A stretch of 64,000 nucleotides of DNA from Eledone cirrhosa (lineage: Eukaryota; Mollusca; Cephalopoda; Octopoda; Eledonidae): the NCBI GenBank assembly GCA_964016885.1, contig OZ024741.1:29429809-29493808 (forward strand), given 5' to 3'. The translations under genes were made by a program, and so were the position numbers. Positions 37,901 to 53,317 of the stretch are shown in pieces. Positions within the stretch are counted from its first letter, which is position 1; every line of letters starts with the position of its first letter. The notes beneath the pieces are model-generated. The model did no database searches. It was not told the DNA's origin and saw only the letters and a list, made by a program, of their open reading frames with translations.

Positions 37901-40900
37901 AGATTGGTATTGCGTAGGTGACATCAATACTATAGATTGTGTAGGTGACATCAGTACTATAGATTAGTATTGTGTAGGTGACACCAGTACTATAGATTGG
38001 TATTGTGTAGGTGACAACAGTACTATAAATTAGTATCGTGTAGGTGACACCAGTACTATAGATTGGTATTGTGTAGGTGACACCAGTACTATAGATTGGT
38101 ATTGTGTAGGTGACACCAGTACTATAGATTAGTATTGTGCAGGTGACACCAGTACTATAGATTGGTATTGTGTAGGTGACACCAGTATTATAGATTAGTA
38201 TTGTGTAGGTGACACCAGTACTATAGATTGGTATTGTGTAGGTGACACCAGTACTATAGATTAGTATTGTGTAGGTGACATCACTACTATAGATTAGTAT
38301 TGTGTAGGTGACACCAGTACTATAGATTAGTATTGTGTAGGTGACACCAGTACTATAGATTGGTATTGTGTAGGTGACACAAGTACTATAGATTAGTATT
38401 GTGTAGGTGACACCAGTACTATAGATTGGTATTGTGTAGGTGACACCAGTACTATAGATTGGTATTGTGTAGGTGACACCAGTACTATACATTGGTATTG
38501 TGTAGGTGACATCTGTACTATAGATTGGTATTGTATAGGTGACACCAGTACTATAGATTGGTATTGTGTAGGTGACACCAGTACTATAGATTAGTATTGT
38601 GTAGGTGACACCAGTACTATAGATTTGTATTGTGTAGGTGACATCAGTACTATAGATTGGTATTGTGTAGGTGACATCAGTACTATAGATTAGTATTGTG
38701 TAGGTGACACCAGTACTATAGATTGGTATTGTGTAGGTGACATCAGTACTATAGATTGGTATTGTGTAGGTGACATCAGTACTATAGATTTGTATCGTGT
38801 AGGTGACATCATTACTATAGATTGGTATTGTATAGGTGACACCAGTACTATAGATTGGTAGTGTGTAGGTGACACCAGTACTATAGATTGGTATTGCGTA
38901 GGTGAGACCAGTACTATAGATTGGTATTGTGTAGGAGACATCAGTACTATAAATTGGTATTGTGTAGGTGACATCAGTACTATAGATTTGTATTGTGTAG
39001 GTGACAACAGTACTATAGATTGGTATTGTGTAGGTGACACCAGTACTATAGATTAGTATTGTGTAGATGACACCAGTACTATAGATTGGTATTGTGTAGG
39101 TGACATCAGTACTATAGATTAGTATTGTGTAGGTGACACCATTACTATAGATTAGTATTGCGTAGGTGACATCAGTACTATAGATTGGTATTGTGCAGGT
39201 GACATCAGTACTATAGATTAGTATTGTGTAGGTGCCACCAGTACTATAGATTAGTATTGTGTAGGTGACATCAGTACTATAGATTGGTATTGTGTAGGTG
39301 ACACCAGTACTATAGATTAGTATTGTGTAGGTGACACCAGTACTATAGATTGGTATTGTGTAGGTGACACCAATACTATAGATTGGTATTGTGTAGGTGA
39401 CACCAGTACTATAGATTGGTATTGTGTAGGTGACACCAGTACTATAGATTAGTATTGTGTAGGTGACACCAGTACTATAGATTGGTATTGGGTAGGTGAC
39501 ACCAGTACTATAGATTAGTATTGTGTATGTGACACCAGTACTATAGATTGGTATTGTGTAGGTGACACCAGTACTCTAGATTGGTATTGTGTAGGTGACA
39601 CCGGTACTATAGATTGGTATTGTGTAGGTGACACCAGTACTCTAGATTGGTATTGTGTAGGAGACACCAGTACTAAAGATTGGTATTGTGTAGGTGACAT
39701 CAGTACTATAGATTGGTATTGTATATGTGACACCAGTACTATAGATTGGTATTGTGTAGGTGACATCAGTACAATAGATTGGTATTGTATAGGTGACACC
39801 AGTACTATAGATTGGTATTGTGTAGGTGACACCAGTACTATAGATTGGTATTGCGTAGGTGAGACCAGTACTATAGATTGGTATTGTGTAGGTGACATCA
39901 GTGCTATAGATTGGTATTGTGTAGGTGACATCAGTACTATAGATTTGTATTGTGTATGTGACATCAGTACAATAGATTGGTATTGTGTAGGTGACACCAG
40001 TACTATAGATTAGTATTGTGTAGGTGACACCAGTACTATAGATTGGTATTGTGTAGGTGACAGCAGTACTATAGATTGGTATTGTGTAGGTGACATCAGT
40101 ATTATAGATTAGTATTGTGTAGGTGACACCATTACTATACATTAGTATTGTGTAGGTGACACCAGTACTATAGATTGGTATTGTGTAGGTGACATCAGTA
40201 TTATAGATTTGTATTGTGTAGGTGACACCAGTACTATAGATTGGTATTGTGTAGGTGACACCAGTATTATAGATTGGTATTGTGTAGGTGACACCAGTAC
40301 TATAGATTGGTATTGTGTAGGTGACACCAGTACTATAGATTGGTATTGTGTAGGTGACATCAGTACTATAGATTGGTATTGTGTAGGTGACACCAGTACT
40401 ATAGATTGGTATTGTGTAGGTGACATCAGTACTATACATTAGTATTGTGTAGGTGACACCAGTACTATAGATTGGTATTGTGTAGGTGACACCAGTACTA
40501 TAGATTAGTATTGTGTAGGTGACACCAGTACTATAGATTAGTATTGTGTAGGTGACACCAGTACTATAGATTAGTATTGTGTAGGTGACACCAGTACTAA
40601 AGAGTAGTATTGTGTAGGTGACACCAGCACTATAGATTGGTATTGTGTAGGTGACACCAGTACTCTAGATTGGTATTGTGTAGGTGACACCAGTACTAAA
40701 GATTGGTATTGTATAGGTGACATCAGTACAATAGATTGGTATTGTATAGGTGACACCAGTACTATAGATTGGTATTGTGTAGGTGACACCAGTACTATAG
40801 ATTGGTATTGCGTAGGTGAGACCAGTACTATAGATTAGTATTGTGTAGGTGACACCATTACTATAGATTAGTATTGCGTAGGTGACATCAGTACTATAGA

Positions 40901-43900
40901 TTGGTATTGTGCAGGTGACATCAGTACTATAGATTAGTATTGTGTAGGTGCCACCAGTACTATAGATTTGTATAGTGTAGGTGACATCAGTACTATAGAT
41001 TGGTATTGTGTAGGTGACACCAGTACTATAGATTAGTATTGTGTAGGTGACACCAGTACTATAGATTGGTATTGTGTAGGTGACACCAATACTATAGATT
41101 GGTATTGTGTAGGTGACACCAGTACTATAGATTAGTATTTGTGTAGGTGACACCAGTACTATAGATTAGTATTGTGTAGGTGACACCAGTACTATAGATT
41201 GGTATTGGGTAGGTGACACCAGTTCTATAGATTAGTATTGTGTAGGTGACACCAGTACTATAGATTGGTATTGTGTAGGTGACACCAGTACTCTAGATTG
41301 GTATTGTGTAGGTGACACCAGTACTAAAGATTGGTATTGTGTAGGTGACAACAGTACAATAGAATGGTATTGTATAGGTGACACCAGTACTATAGATTGG
41401 TATTGTGTAGGTGACACCAGTACTATAGATTGGTATTGCGTAGGTGAGACCAGTACTATAGATTGGTATTGTGTAGGTGACATCAGTACTATAGATTGGT
41501 ATTGTGTAGATGACATCAGTACTATAGATTTGTATTGTGTAGGTGACATCAGTACAATAGATTGGTATTGTGTAGGTGACACCAGTACTATAGATTAGTA
41601 TTGTGTAGGTGACACCAGTACTATAGATTGGTATTGTGTAGGTGACACCAGTACTATAGATTGGTATTGTGTAGGTGACATCAGTACTATAGATTAGTAT
41701 TGTGTAGGTGACACCATTACTATACATTAGTATTGTGTAGGTGACACCAGTACTATAGATTGGTATTGTGTAGGTGACATCAGTATTATAGATTTGTATT
41801 GTGTAGGTGACACCAGTACTATAGATTGGTATTGTGTAGGTGACACCAGTACTATAGATTGGTATTGTGTAGGTGACACCAGTACTATAGATTGGTATTG
41901 TGTAGGTTACACCAGTACTATAGATTAGTATTGTGTAGGTGACACCAGTACTATAGATTAGTATTGTGTAGGTGACACCAGTACTATAGATTAGTATTGT
42001 GTAGGTGACACCAGTACTATAGATTAGTATTGTGTAGGTGACACCAGTACTATAGATTAGTATTGTGTAGGTGACACAAGTACTATAGATTAGTATTGTG
42101 TAGGTGACACCACCACTATAGATTGGTATTGTGTAGGTGACACCAGTACTCTAGATTGGTATTGTGTAGGTGACACCAGTACTAAAGATTGGTATTGTAT
42201 AGGTGACATCAGTACAATAGATTGGTATTGTATAGGTGACACCAGTACTATAGATTGGTATTGTGTAGGTGACACCAGTACTATAGATTGGTATTGCGTA
42301 GGTGAGACCAGTACTATAGATTGGCATTGTGTAGGTGACATCAGTACTATAGATTGGTATTGTGTAGATGACATCAGTACTATAGATTGGTATTGTGTAG
42401 GTGACACCAATACTATAGATTAGTATTGTGTAGGTGACACCAGTACTATAGATTGTTATTGTGTAGGTGACACCAGTACTATAGATTGGTATTGTGTAGG
42501 TGACATCAGTACTATAGATTAGTATTGTATAGGTGACACCAGTACTATAGATTGGTATTGTGTAGGTGACACCAGTACTACAGATTTGTATTGTGTAGGT
42601 GACATCAGTACTATAGATTGGTATTGTGTAGGTGACACCAGTACTATAGATTGGTATTGTGTAGATGACATCAGTACTATAGATTGGTATTGTATAGGTG
42701 ACACCAGTACTATAGATTGGTATTGTGTAGGTGACACCAGTACTATAGATTAGTATTGTGTAGGTGACACCAGTACTATAGATTTGTATCGTGTAGGTGA
42801 CATCAGTACTATAGATTGCTATTGTGTAGGTGGCATCAGTATTATAGATTTGTATCGTGTAGGTGACATCAGTACTATAGATTAGTATTGTGTAGGTGAC
42901 ACCAGTACTATAGATTGGTATTGTGTAGGTGACACCAGTACAATAGATTGGTATTGTGTAGGTGACACCAGTACTATAGATTAGTATTGTGTAGGTGACA
43001 TCAGTACTATAGATTTGTATCTTGTAGGTGACATCAGTACTATAGATTGGTATTGTGTAGGTGGCATCAGTATTATAGATTTGTATTGTGTAGGTGACAC
43101 CAGTACTATAGATTGGTATTGTGTAGGTGACACCAGTACTATAGATTGGTATTGTGTAGGTGACACCAGTACTATAGATTAGTATTGTGTAGGTGACACC
43201 AGTACTATAGATTGGTATTGCGTAGGTGACATCAATACTATAGATTAGTATTGAGTAGGTGACATCAGTACTATAGATTAGTATTGTGTAGGTGACACCA
43301 GTACTATAGATTGGTATTGTGTAGGTGACATCAGTACTATAGATTAGTATTGTGTAGGTGACACCAGTACTATAGATTGGTATTGTGTAAGTGACACCAG
43401 TACTATAGATTGGTATTGTGTAGGTGACATCTGTACTATAGATTGGTTTTGTATAGGTGACACCAGTACTATAGATTGGTATTGTGTAGGTGACACCAGT
43501 ACTATAGATTAGTATTGTGTAGGTGACACCAGTACTATAGATTTGTATTGTATAGGTGACATCAGTACTATAGATTGGTATTGTGTAGATGACATCAGTA
43601 CTATAGATTAGTATTGTGTAGGTGACACCAGTACTATAGATTGGTATTGTGTAGGTGACATCAGTACTATAGATTGGTATTGTGTAGGTGACATCAGTAC
43701 TATAGATTTGTATCGTGTAGGTGACATCAGTACTATAGATTGGTATTGTATAGGTGACACCAGTACTATAGATTGGTAGTGTGTAGGTGACACCAGTACT
43801 ATAGATTGGTATTGCGTAGGTGAGACCAGTACTATAGATTGGTATTGTGTAGGTGACATCAGTACTATAAATTGGTATTGTGTAGGTGACATCAGTACTA

Positions 43901-46900
43901 TAGATTTGTATTGTGTAGGTGACAACAGTAATATAGATTGGTATTGTGTAGGTGACACCAGTACTATAGATTAGTATTGTGTAGGTGACACCAGTACTAT
44001 AGATTGGTATTGTGTAGGTGACATCAGTACTATAGATTAGTATTGTGTAGGTGACACCATTACTATAGATTAGTATTGCGTAGGTGACATCAGTACTATA
44101 GATTGGTATTGTGCAGGTGACATCAGTACTATAGATTAGTATTGTGTAGGTGCCACCAGTACTATAGATTTGTATAGTGTAGGTGACATCAGTACTATAG
44201 ATTGGTATTGTGTAGGTGACACCAGTACTATAGATTAGTATTGTGTAGGTGACACCAGTACTATAGATTGGTATTGTGTAGGTGACACCAATACTATAGA
44301 TTGGTATTGTGTAGGTGACACCAGTACTATAGATTAGTATTTGTGTAGGTGACACCAGTACTATAGATTAGTATTGTGTAGGTGACACCAGTACTATAGA
44401 TTGGTATTGGGTAGGTGACACCAGTACTATAGATTAGTATTGTGTAGGTGACACCAGTACTATAGATTGGTATTGTGTAGGTGACACCAGTACTCTAGAT
44501 TGGTATTGTGTAGGTGACACCAGTACTAAAGATTGGTATTGTGTAGGTGACATCAGTACTATAGATTGGTATTGTATACGTGACACCAGTACTATAGATT
44601 GGTTTTGTGTAGGTGACATCAGTACAATAGAATGGTATTGTATAGGTGACACCAGTACTATAGATTGGTATTGTGTAGGTGACACCAGTACTATAGATTG
44701 GTATTGCGTAGGTGAGACCAGTACTATAGATTGGTATTGTGTAGGTGACATCAGTACTATAGATTGGTATTGTGTAGATGACATCAGTACTATAGATTTG
44801 TATTGTGTAGGTGACATCAGTACAATAGATTGGTATTGTGTAGGTGACACCAGTACTATAGATTAGTATTGTGTAGGTGACACCAGTACTATAGATTGGT
44901 ATTGTGTAGGTGACATCAGTACTATAGATTGGTATTGTGTAGGTGACATCAGTACTATAGATTAGTATTGTGTAGGTGACACCATTACTATACATTAGTA
45001 TTGTGTAGGTGACACCAGTACTATAGATTGGTATTGTGTAGGTGACATCAGTATTATAGATTTGTATTGTGTAGGTGACACCAGTACTATAGATTGGTAT
45101 TGTGTAGGTGACACCAGTACTATAGATTGGTATTGTGTAGGTGACACCAGTACTATAGATTGGTATTGTGTAGGTTACACCAGTACTATAGATTAGTATT
45201 GTGTAGGTGACACCAGTACTATAGATTAGTATTGTGTAGGTGACACCAGTACTATAGATTAGTATTGTGTAGGTGACACCAGTACTATAGATTAGTATTG
45301 TGTAGGTGACACCAGTACTATAGATTAGTATTGTGTAGGTGACACCAGTACTATAGATTAGTATTGTGTAGGTGACACCAGCACTATAGATTGGTATTGT
45401 GTAGGTGACACCAGTACTCTAGATTGGTATTGTGTAGGTGACACCAGTACTAAAGATTGGTATTGTATAGGTGACATCAGTACAATAGATTGGTATTGTA
45501 TAGGTGACACCAGTACTATAGATTGGTATTGTGTAGGTGACACCAGTACTATAGATTGGTATTGCGTAGGTGAGACCAGTACTATAGATTGGCATTGTGT
45601 AGGTGACATCAGTACTATAGATTGGTATTGTGTAGATGACATCAGTACTATAGATTGGTATTGTGTAGGTGACACCAATACTATAGATTAGTATTGTGTA
45701 GGTGACACCAGTACTATAGATTGTTATTGTGTAGGTGACACCAGTACTATAGATTGGTATTGTGTAGGTGACATCAGTACTATAGATTAGTATTGTTTAG
45801 GTGACACCAGTACTATAGATTGGTATTGTGTAGGTGACACCAGTACTACAGATTTGTATTGTGTAGGTGACATCAGTACTATAGATTGGTATTGTGTAGG
45901 TGACACCAGTACTATAGATTGGTATTGTGTAGATGACATCAGTACTATAGATTGGTATTGTATAGGTGACACCAGTACTATAGATTGGTATTGTGTAGGT
46001 GACACCAGTACTATAGATTAGTATTGTGTAGGTGACACCAGTACTATAGATTTGTATCGTGTAGGTGACATCAGTACTATAGATTGCTATTGTGTAGGTG
46101 GCATCAGTATTATAGATTTGTATCGTGTAGGTGACATCAGTACTATAGATTAGTATTGTGTAGGTGACACCAGTACTATAGATTGGTATTGTGTAGGTGA
46201 CACCAGTACAATAGATTGGTATTGTGTAGGTGACACCAGTACTATAGATTAGTATTGTGTAGGTGACATCAGTACTATAGATTTGTATCTTGTAGGTGAC
46301 ATCAGTACTATAGATTGGTATTGTGTAGGTGGCATCAGTATTATAGATTTGTATTGTGTAGGTGACACCAGTACTATAGATTGGTATTGTGTAGGTGACA
46401 CCAGTACTATAGATTGGTATTGTGTAGGTGACACCAGTACTATAGATTAGTATTGTGTAGGTGACACCAGTACTATAGATTGGTATTGCGTAGGTGACAT
46501 CAATGCTATAGATTAGTATTGAGTAGGTGACATCAGTACTATAGATTAGTATTGTGTAGGTGACACCAGTACTATAGATTGGTATTGTGTAGGTGACACC
46601 AGTACTATAGATTGGTATTGTGTAGTTGACACCAGTACTAAAGATTGGTATTGTGTAGGTGACATCAGTACTATAGATTGGTATTGTATAGGTGACACCA
46701 GTACTATAGATTGGTATTGTGTAGGTGACATCAGTACTATAGATTAGTATTGTGTAGGTGACACCAGTACTATAGATTGGTATTGTGTAGGTGACACCTG
46801 TACTATAGATTGGTATTGCGTAGGTGACATCAATACTATAGATTGTGTAGGTGACATCAGTACTATAGATTAGTATTGTGTAGGTGACACCAGTACTATA

Positions 46901-49431
46901 GATTGGTATTGTGTAGGTGACAACAGTACTATAAATTAGTATCGTGTAGGTGACACCAGTACTATAGATTGGTATTGTGTAGGTGACACCAGTACTATAG
47001 ATTGGTATTGTGTAGGTGACACCAGTACTATAGATTAGTATTGTGCAGGTGACACCAGTACTATAGATTGGTATTGTGTAGGTGACACCAGTATTATAGA
47101 TTAGTATTGTGTAGGTGACACCAGTACTATAGATTGGTATTGTGTAGGTGACACCAGTACTATAGATTAGTATTGTGTAGGTGACATCACTACTATAGAT
47201 TAGTATTGTGTAGGTGACACCAGTACTATAGATTAGTATTGTGTAGGTGACACCAGTACTATAGATTGGTATTGTGTAGGTGACACAAGTACTATAGATT
47301 AGTATTGTGTAGGTGACACCAGTACTATAGATTGGTATTGTGTAGGTGACACCAGTACTATAGATTGGTATTGTGTAGGTGACACCAGTACTATACATTG
47401 GTATTGTGTAGGTGACATCTGTACTATAGATTGGTATTGTATAGGTGACACCAGTACTATAGATTGGTATTGTGTAGGTGACACCAGTACTATAGATTAG
47501 TATTGTGTAGGTGACACCAGTACTATAGATTTGTATTGTGTAGGTGACATCAGTACTATAGATTGGTATTGTGTAGGTGACATCAGTACTATAGATTAGT
47601 ATTGTGTAGGTGACACCAGTACTATAGATTGGTATTGTGTAGGTGACATCAGTACTATAGATTGGTATTGTGTAGGTGACATCAGTACTATAGATTTGTA
47701 TCGTGTAGGTGACATCATTACTATAGATTGGTATTGTATAGGTGACACCAGTACTATAGATTGGTAGTGTGTAGGTGACACCAGTACTATAGATTGGTAT
47801 TGCGTAGGTGAGACCAGTACTATAGATTGGTATTGTGTAGGAGACATCAGTACTATAAATTGGTATTGTGTAGGTGACATCAGTACTATAGATTTGTATT
47901 GTGTAGGTGACAACAGTACTATAGATTGGTATTGTGTAGGTGACACCAGTACTATAGATTAGTATTGTGTAGATGACACCAGTACTATAGATTGGTATTG
48001 TGTAGGTGACATCAGTACTATAGATTAGTATTGTGTAGGTGACACCATTACTATAGATTAGTATTGCGTAGGTGACATCAGTACTATAGATTGGTATTGT
48101 GCAGGTGACATCAGTACTATAGATTAGTATTGTGTAGGTGCCACCAGTACTATAGATTAGTATTGTGTAGGTGACATCAGTACTATAGATTGGTATTGTG
48201 TAGGTGACACCAGTACTATAGATTAGTATTGTGTAGGTGACACCAGTACTATAGATTGGTATTGTGTAGGTGACACCAATACTATAGATTGGTATTGTGT
48301 AGGTGACACCAGTACTATAGATTGGTATTGTGTAGGTGACACCAGTACTATAGATTAGTATTGTGTAGGTGACACCAGTACTATAGATTGGTATTGGGTA
48401 GGTGACACCAGTACTATAGATTAGTATTGTGTATGTGACACCAGTACTATAGATTGGTATTGTGTAGGTGACACCAGTACTCTAGATTGGTATTGTGTAG
48501 GTGACACCGGTACTATAGATTGGTATTGTGTAGGTGACACCAGTACTCTAGATTGGTATTGTGTAGGAGACACCAGTACTAAAGATTGGTATTGTGTAGG
48601 TGACATCAGTACTATAGATTGGTATTGTATATGTGACACCAGTACTATAGATTGGTATTGTGTAGGTGACATCAGTACAATAGATTGGTATTGTATAGGT
48701 GACACCAGTACTATAGATTGGTATTGTGTAGGTGACACCAGTACTATAGATTGGTATTGCGTAGGTGAGACCAGTACTATAGATTGGTATTGTGTAGGTG
48801 ACATCAGTGCTATAGATTGGTATTGTGTAGGTGACATCAGTACTATAGATTTGTATTGTGTATGTGACATCAGTACAATAGATTGGTATTGTGTAGGTGA
48901 CACCAGTACTATAGATTAGTATTGTGTAGGTGACACCAGTACTATAGATTGGTATTGTGTAGGTGACAGCAGTACTATAGATTGGTATTGTGTAGGTGAC
49001 ATCAGTATTATAGATTAGTATTGTGTAGGTGACACCATTACTATACATTAGTATTGTGTAGGTGACACCAGTACTATAGATTGGTATTGTGTAGGTGACA
49101 TCAGTATTATAGATTTGTATTGTGTAGGTGACACCAGTACTATAGATTGGTATTGTGTAGGTGACACCAGTATTATAGATTGGTATTGTGTAGGTGACAC
49201 CAGTACTATAGATTGGTATTGTGTAGGTGACACCAGTACTATAGATTGGTATTGTGTAGGTGACATCAGTACTATAGATTGGTATTGTGTAGGTGACACC
49301 AGTACTATAGATTGGTATTGTGTAGGTGACATCAGTACTATACATTAGTATTGTGTAGGTGACACCAGTACTATAGATTGGTATTGTGTAGGTGACACCA
49401 GTACTATAGATTAGTATTGTGTAGGTGACAC
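31950..49431. repeat. Tandem duplication of about 8.9 kb (offset 8,906 bp)
   Basis: About 31,950-40,525 matches about 40,823-49,431. The offset is 8,873 bp for the first kilobase and 8,906 bp after a one-monomer length difference in a run of ATTAG monomers near 33.1 / 42.0 kb. The 27-bp monomers at 37935 and 46841 and the +1 monomers at 32265/41138 and 35434/44340 correspond. I found only isolated differences, such as 35025 C against 43931 A and 36891 A against 45797 T. Within each copy there is a shorter internal repeat at 3,169-3,268 bp. Confidence 0.92.
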
Positions 49432-52400
49432 CAGTACTAAAGATTGGTATTGTGTAGGTGACATCAGTACTATAGATTGGTATTGTATAGGTGACACCAG
49501 TACTATAGATTGGTATTGTGTAGGTGACATCAGTACTATAGATTAGTATTGTGTAGGTGACACCAGTACTATAGATTGGTATTGTGTAGGTGACACCTGT
49601 ACTATAGATTGGTATTGCGTAGGTGACATCAATACTATAGATTGTGTAGGTGACATCAGTACTATAGATTAGTATTGTGTAGGTGACACCAGTACTATAG
49701 ATTGGTATTGTGTAGGTGACAACAGTACTATAAATTAGTATCGTGTAGGTGACACCAGTACTATAGATTGGTATTGTGTAGGTGACACCAGTACTATAGA
49801 TTGGTATTGTGTAGGTGACACCAGTACTATAGATTAGTATTGTGCAGGTGACACCAGTACTATAGATTGGTATTGTGTAGGTGACACCAGTATTATAGAT
49901 TAGTATTGTGTAGGTGACACCAGTACTATAGATTGGTATTGTGTAGGTGACACCAGTACTATAGATTAGTATTGTGTAGGTGACATCACTACTATAGATT
50001 AGTATTGTGTAGGTGACACCAGTACTATAGATTAGTATTGTGTAGGTGACACCAGTACTATAGATTGGTATTGTGTAGGTGACACAAGTACTATAGATTA
50101 GTATTGTGTAGGTGACACCAGTACTATAGATTGGTATTGTGTAGGTGACACCAGTACTATAGATTGGTATTGTGTAGGTGACACCAGTACTATACATTGG
50201 TATTGTGTAGGTGACATCTGTACTATAGATTGGTATTGTATAGGTGACACCAGTACTATAGATTGGTATTGTGTAGGTGACACCAGTACTATAGATTAGT
50301 ATTGTGTAGGTGACACCAGTACTATAGATTTGTATTGTGTAGGTGACATCAGTACTATAGATTGGTATTGTGTAGGTGACATCAGTACTATAGATTAGTA
50401 TTGTGTAGGTGACACCAGTACTATAGATTGGTATTGTGTAGGTGACATCAGTACTATAGATTGGTATTGTGTAGGTGACATCAGTACTATAGATTTGTAT
50501 CGTGTAGGTGACATCATTACTATAGATTGGTATTGTGTAGGTGACACCAGTACTATAGATTGGTATTGTATAGGTGACACCAGTACTATAGATTGGTATT
50601 GTGTAGGTGACATCAGTACTATAGATTAGTATTGTGTAGGTGACACCAGTACTATAGATTGGTATTGTGTAGGTGACACCTGTACTATAGATTGGTATTG
50701 CGTAGGTGACATCAATACTATAGATTGTGTAGGTGACATCAGTACTATAGATTAGTATTGTGTAGGTGACACCAGTACTATAGATTGGTATTGTGTAGGT
50801 GACAACAGTACTATAAATTAGTATCGTGTAGGTGACACCAGTACTATAGATTGGTATTGTGTAGGTGACACCAGTACTATAGATTGGTATTGTGTAGGTG
50901 ACACCAGTACTATAGATTAGTATTGTGCAGGTGACACCAGTACTATAGATTGGTATTGTGTAGGTGACACCAGTATTATAGATTAGTATTGTGTAGGTGA
51001 CACCAGTACTATAGATTGGTATTGTGTAGGTGACACCAGTACTATAGATTAGTATTGTGTAGGTGACATCACTACTATAGATTAGTATTGTGTAGGTGAC
51101 ACCAGTACTATAGATTAGTATTGTGTAGGTGACACCAGTACTATAGATTGGTATTGTGTAGGTGACACAAGTACTATAGATTAGTATTGTGTAGGTGACA
51201 CCAGTACTATAGATTGGTATTGTGTAGGTGACACCAGTACTATAGATTGGTATTGTGTAGGTGACACCAGTACTATACATTGGTATTGTGTAGGTGACAT
51301 CTGTACTATAGATTGGTATTGTATAGGTGACACCAGTACTATAGATTGGTATTGTGTAGGTGACACCAGTACTATAGATTAGTATTGTGTAGGTGACACC
51401 AGTACTATAGATTTGTATTGTGTAGGTGACATCAGTACTATAGATTGGTATTGTGTAGGTGACATCAGTACTATAGATTAGTATTGTGTAGGTGACACCA
51501 GTACTATAGATTGGTATTGTGTAGGTGACATCAGTACTATAGATTGGTATTGTGTAGGTGACATCAGTACTATAGATTTGTATCGTGTAGGTGACATCAT
51601 TACTATAGATTGGTATTGTATAGGTGACACCAGTACTATAGATTGGTAGTGTGTAGGTGACACCAGTACTATAGATTGGTATTGCGTAGGTGAGACCAGT
51701 ACTATAGATTGGTATTGTGTAGGAGACATCAGTACTATAAATTGGTATTGTGTAGGTGACATCAGTACTATAGATTTGTATTGTGTAGGTGACAACAGTA
51801 CTATAGATTGGTATTGTGTAGGTGACACCAGTACTATAGATTAGTATTGTGTAGATGACACCAGTACTATAGATTGGTATTGTGTAGGTGACATCAGTAC
51901 TATAGATTAGTATTGTGTAGGTGACACCATTACTATAGATTAGTATTGCGTAGGTGACATCAGTACTATAGATTGGTATTGTGCAGGTGACATCAGTACT
52001 ATAGATTAGTATTGTGTAGGTGCCACCAGTACTATAGATTAGTATTGTGTAGGTGACATCAGTACTATAGATTGGTATTGTGTAGGTGACACCAGTACTA
52101 TAGATTAGTATTGTGTAGGTGACACCAGTACTATAGATTGGTATTGTGTAGGTGACACCAATACTATAGATTGGTATTGTGTAGGTGACACCAGTACTAT
52201 AGATTGGTATTGTGTAGGTGACACCAGTACTATAGATTAGTATTGTGTAGGTGACACCAGTACTATAGATTGGTATTGGGTAGGTGACACCAGTACTATA
52301 GATTAGTATTGTGTATGTGACACCAGTACTATAGATTGGTATTGTGTAGGTGACACCAGTACTCTAGATTGGTATTGTGTAGGTGACACCGGTACTATAG

Positions 52401-53317
52401 ATTGGTATTGTGTAGGTGACACCAGTACTCTAGATTGGTATTGTGTAGGAGACACCAGTACTAAAGATTGGTATTGTGTAGGTGACATCAGTACTATAGA
52501 TTGGTATTGTATATGTGACACCAGTACTATAGATTGGTATTGTGTAGGTGACATCAGTACAATAGATTGGTATTGTATAGGTGACACCAGTACTATAGAT
52601 TGGTATTGTGTAGGTGACACCAGTACTATAGATTGGTATTGCGTAGGTGAGACCAGTACTATAGATTGGTATTGTGTAGGTGACATCAGTGCTATAGATT
52701 GGTATTGTGTAGGTGACATCAGTACTATAGATTTGTATTGTGTATGTGACATCAGTACAATAGATTGGTATTGTGTAGGTGACACCAGTACTATAGATTA
52801 GTATTGTGTAGGTGACACCAGTACTATAGATTGGTATTGTGTAGGTGACAGCAGTACTATAGATTGGTATTGTGTAGGTGACATCAGTATTATAGATTAG
52901 TATTGTGTAGGTGACACCATTACTATACATTAGTATTGTGTAGGTGACACCAGTACTATAGATTGGTATTGTGTAGGTGACATCAGTATTATAGATTTGT
53001 ATTGTGTAGGTGACACCAGTACTATAGATTGGTATTGTGTAGGTGACACCAGTATTATAGATTGGTATTGTGTAGGTGACACCAGTACTATAGATTGGTA
53101 TTGTGTAGGTGACACCAGTACTATAGATTGGTATTGTGTAGGTGACATCAGTACTATAGATTGGTATTGTGTAGGTGACACCAGTACTATAGATTGGTAT
53201 TGTGTAGGTGACATCAGTACTATACATTAGTATTGTGTAGGTGACACCAGTACTATAGATTGGTATTGTGTAGGTGACACCAGTACTATAGATTAGTATT
53301 GTGTAGGTGACACCAGT
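46650..53317. repeat. Tandem duplication, offset 3,882 bp
   Basis: About 46,650-49,435 recurs at about 50,532-53,317. The 27-bp monomers at 46841 and 50723 correspond, as do ATTGTATATGTGACACC and GTGACAGCAG variants. Confidence 0.88.
49437..51610. repeat. Tandem duplication, offset 1,083 bp
   Basis: About 49,440-50,530 is repeated at about 50,523-51,613 with an offset of 1,083 bp (33 x 33 minus 6). Each copy has one 27-bp monomer (49640 and 50723). Confidence 0.88.
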
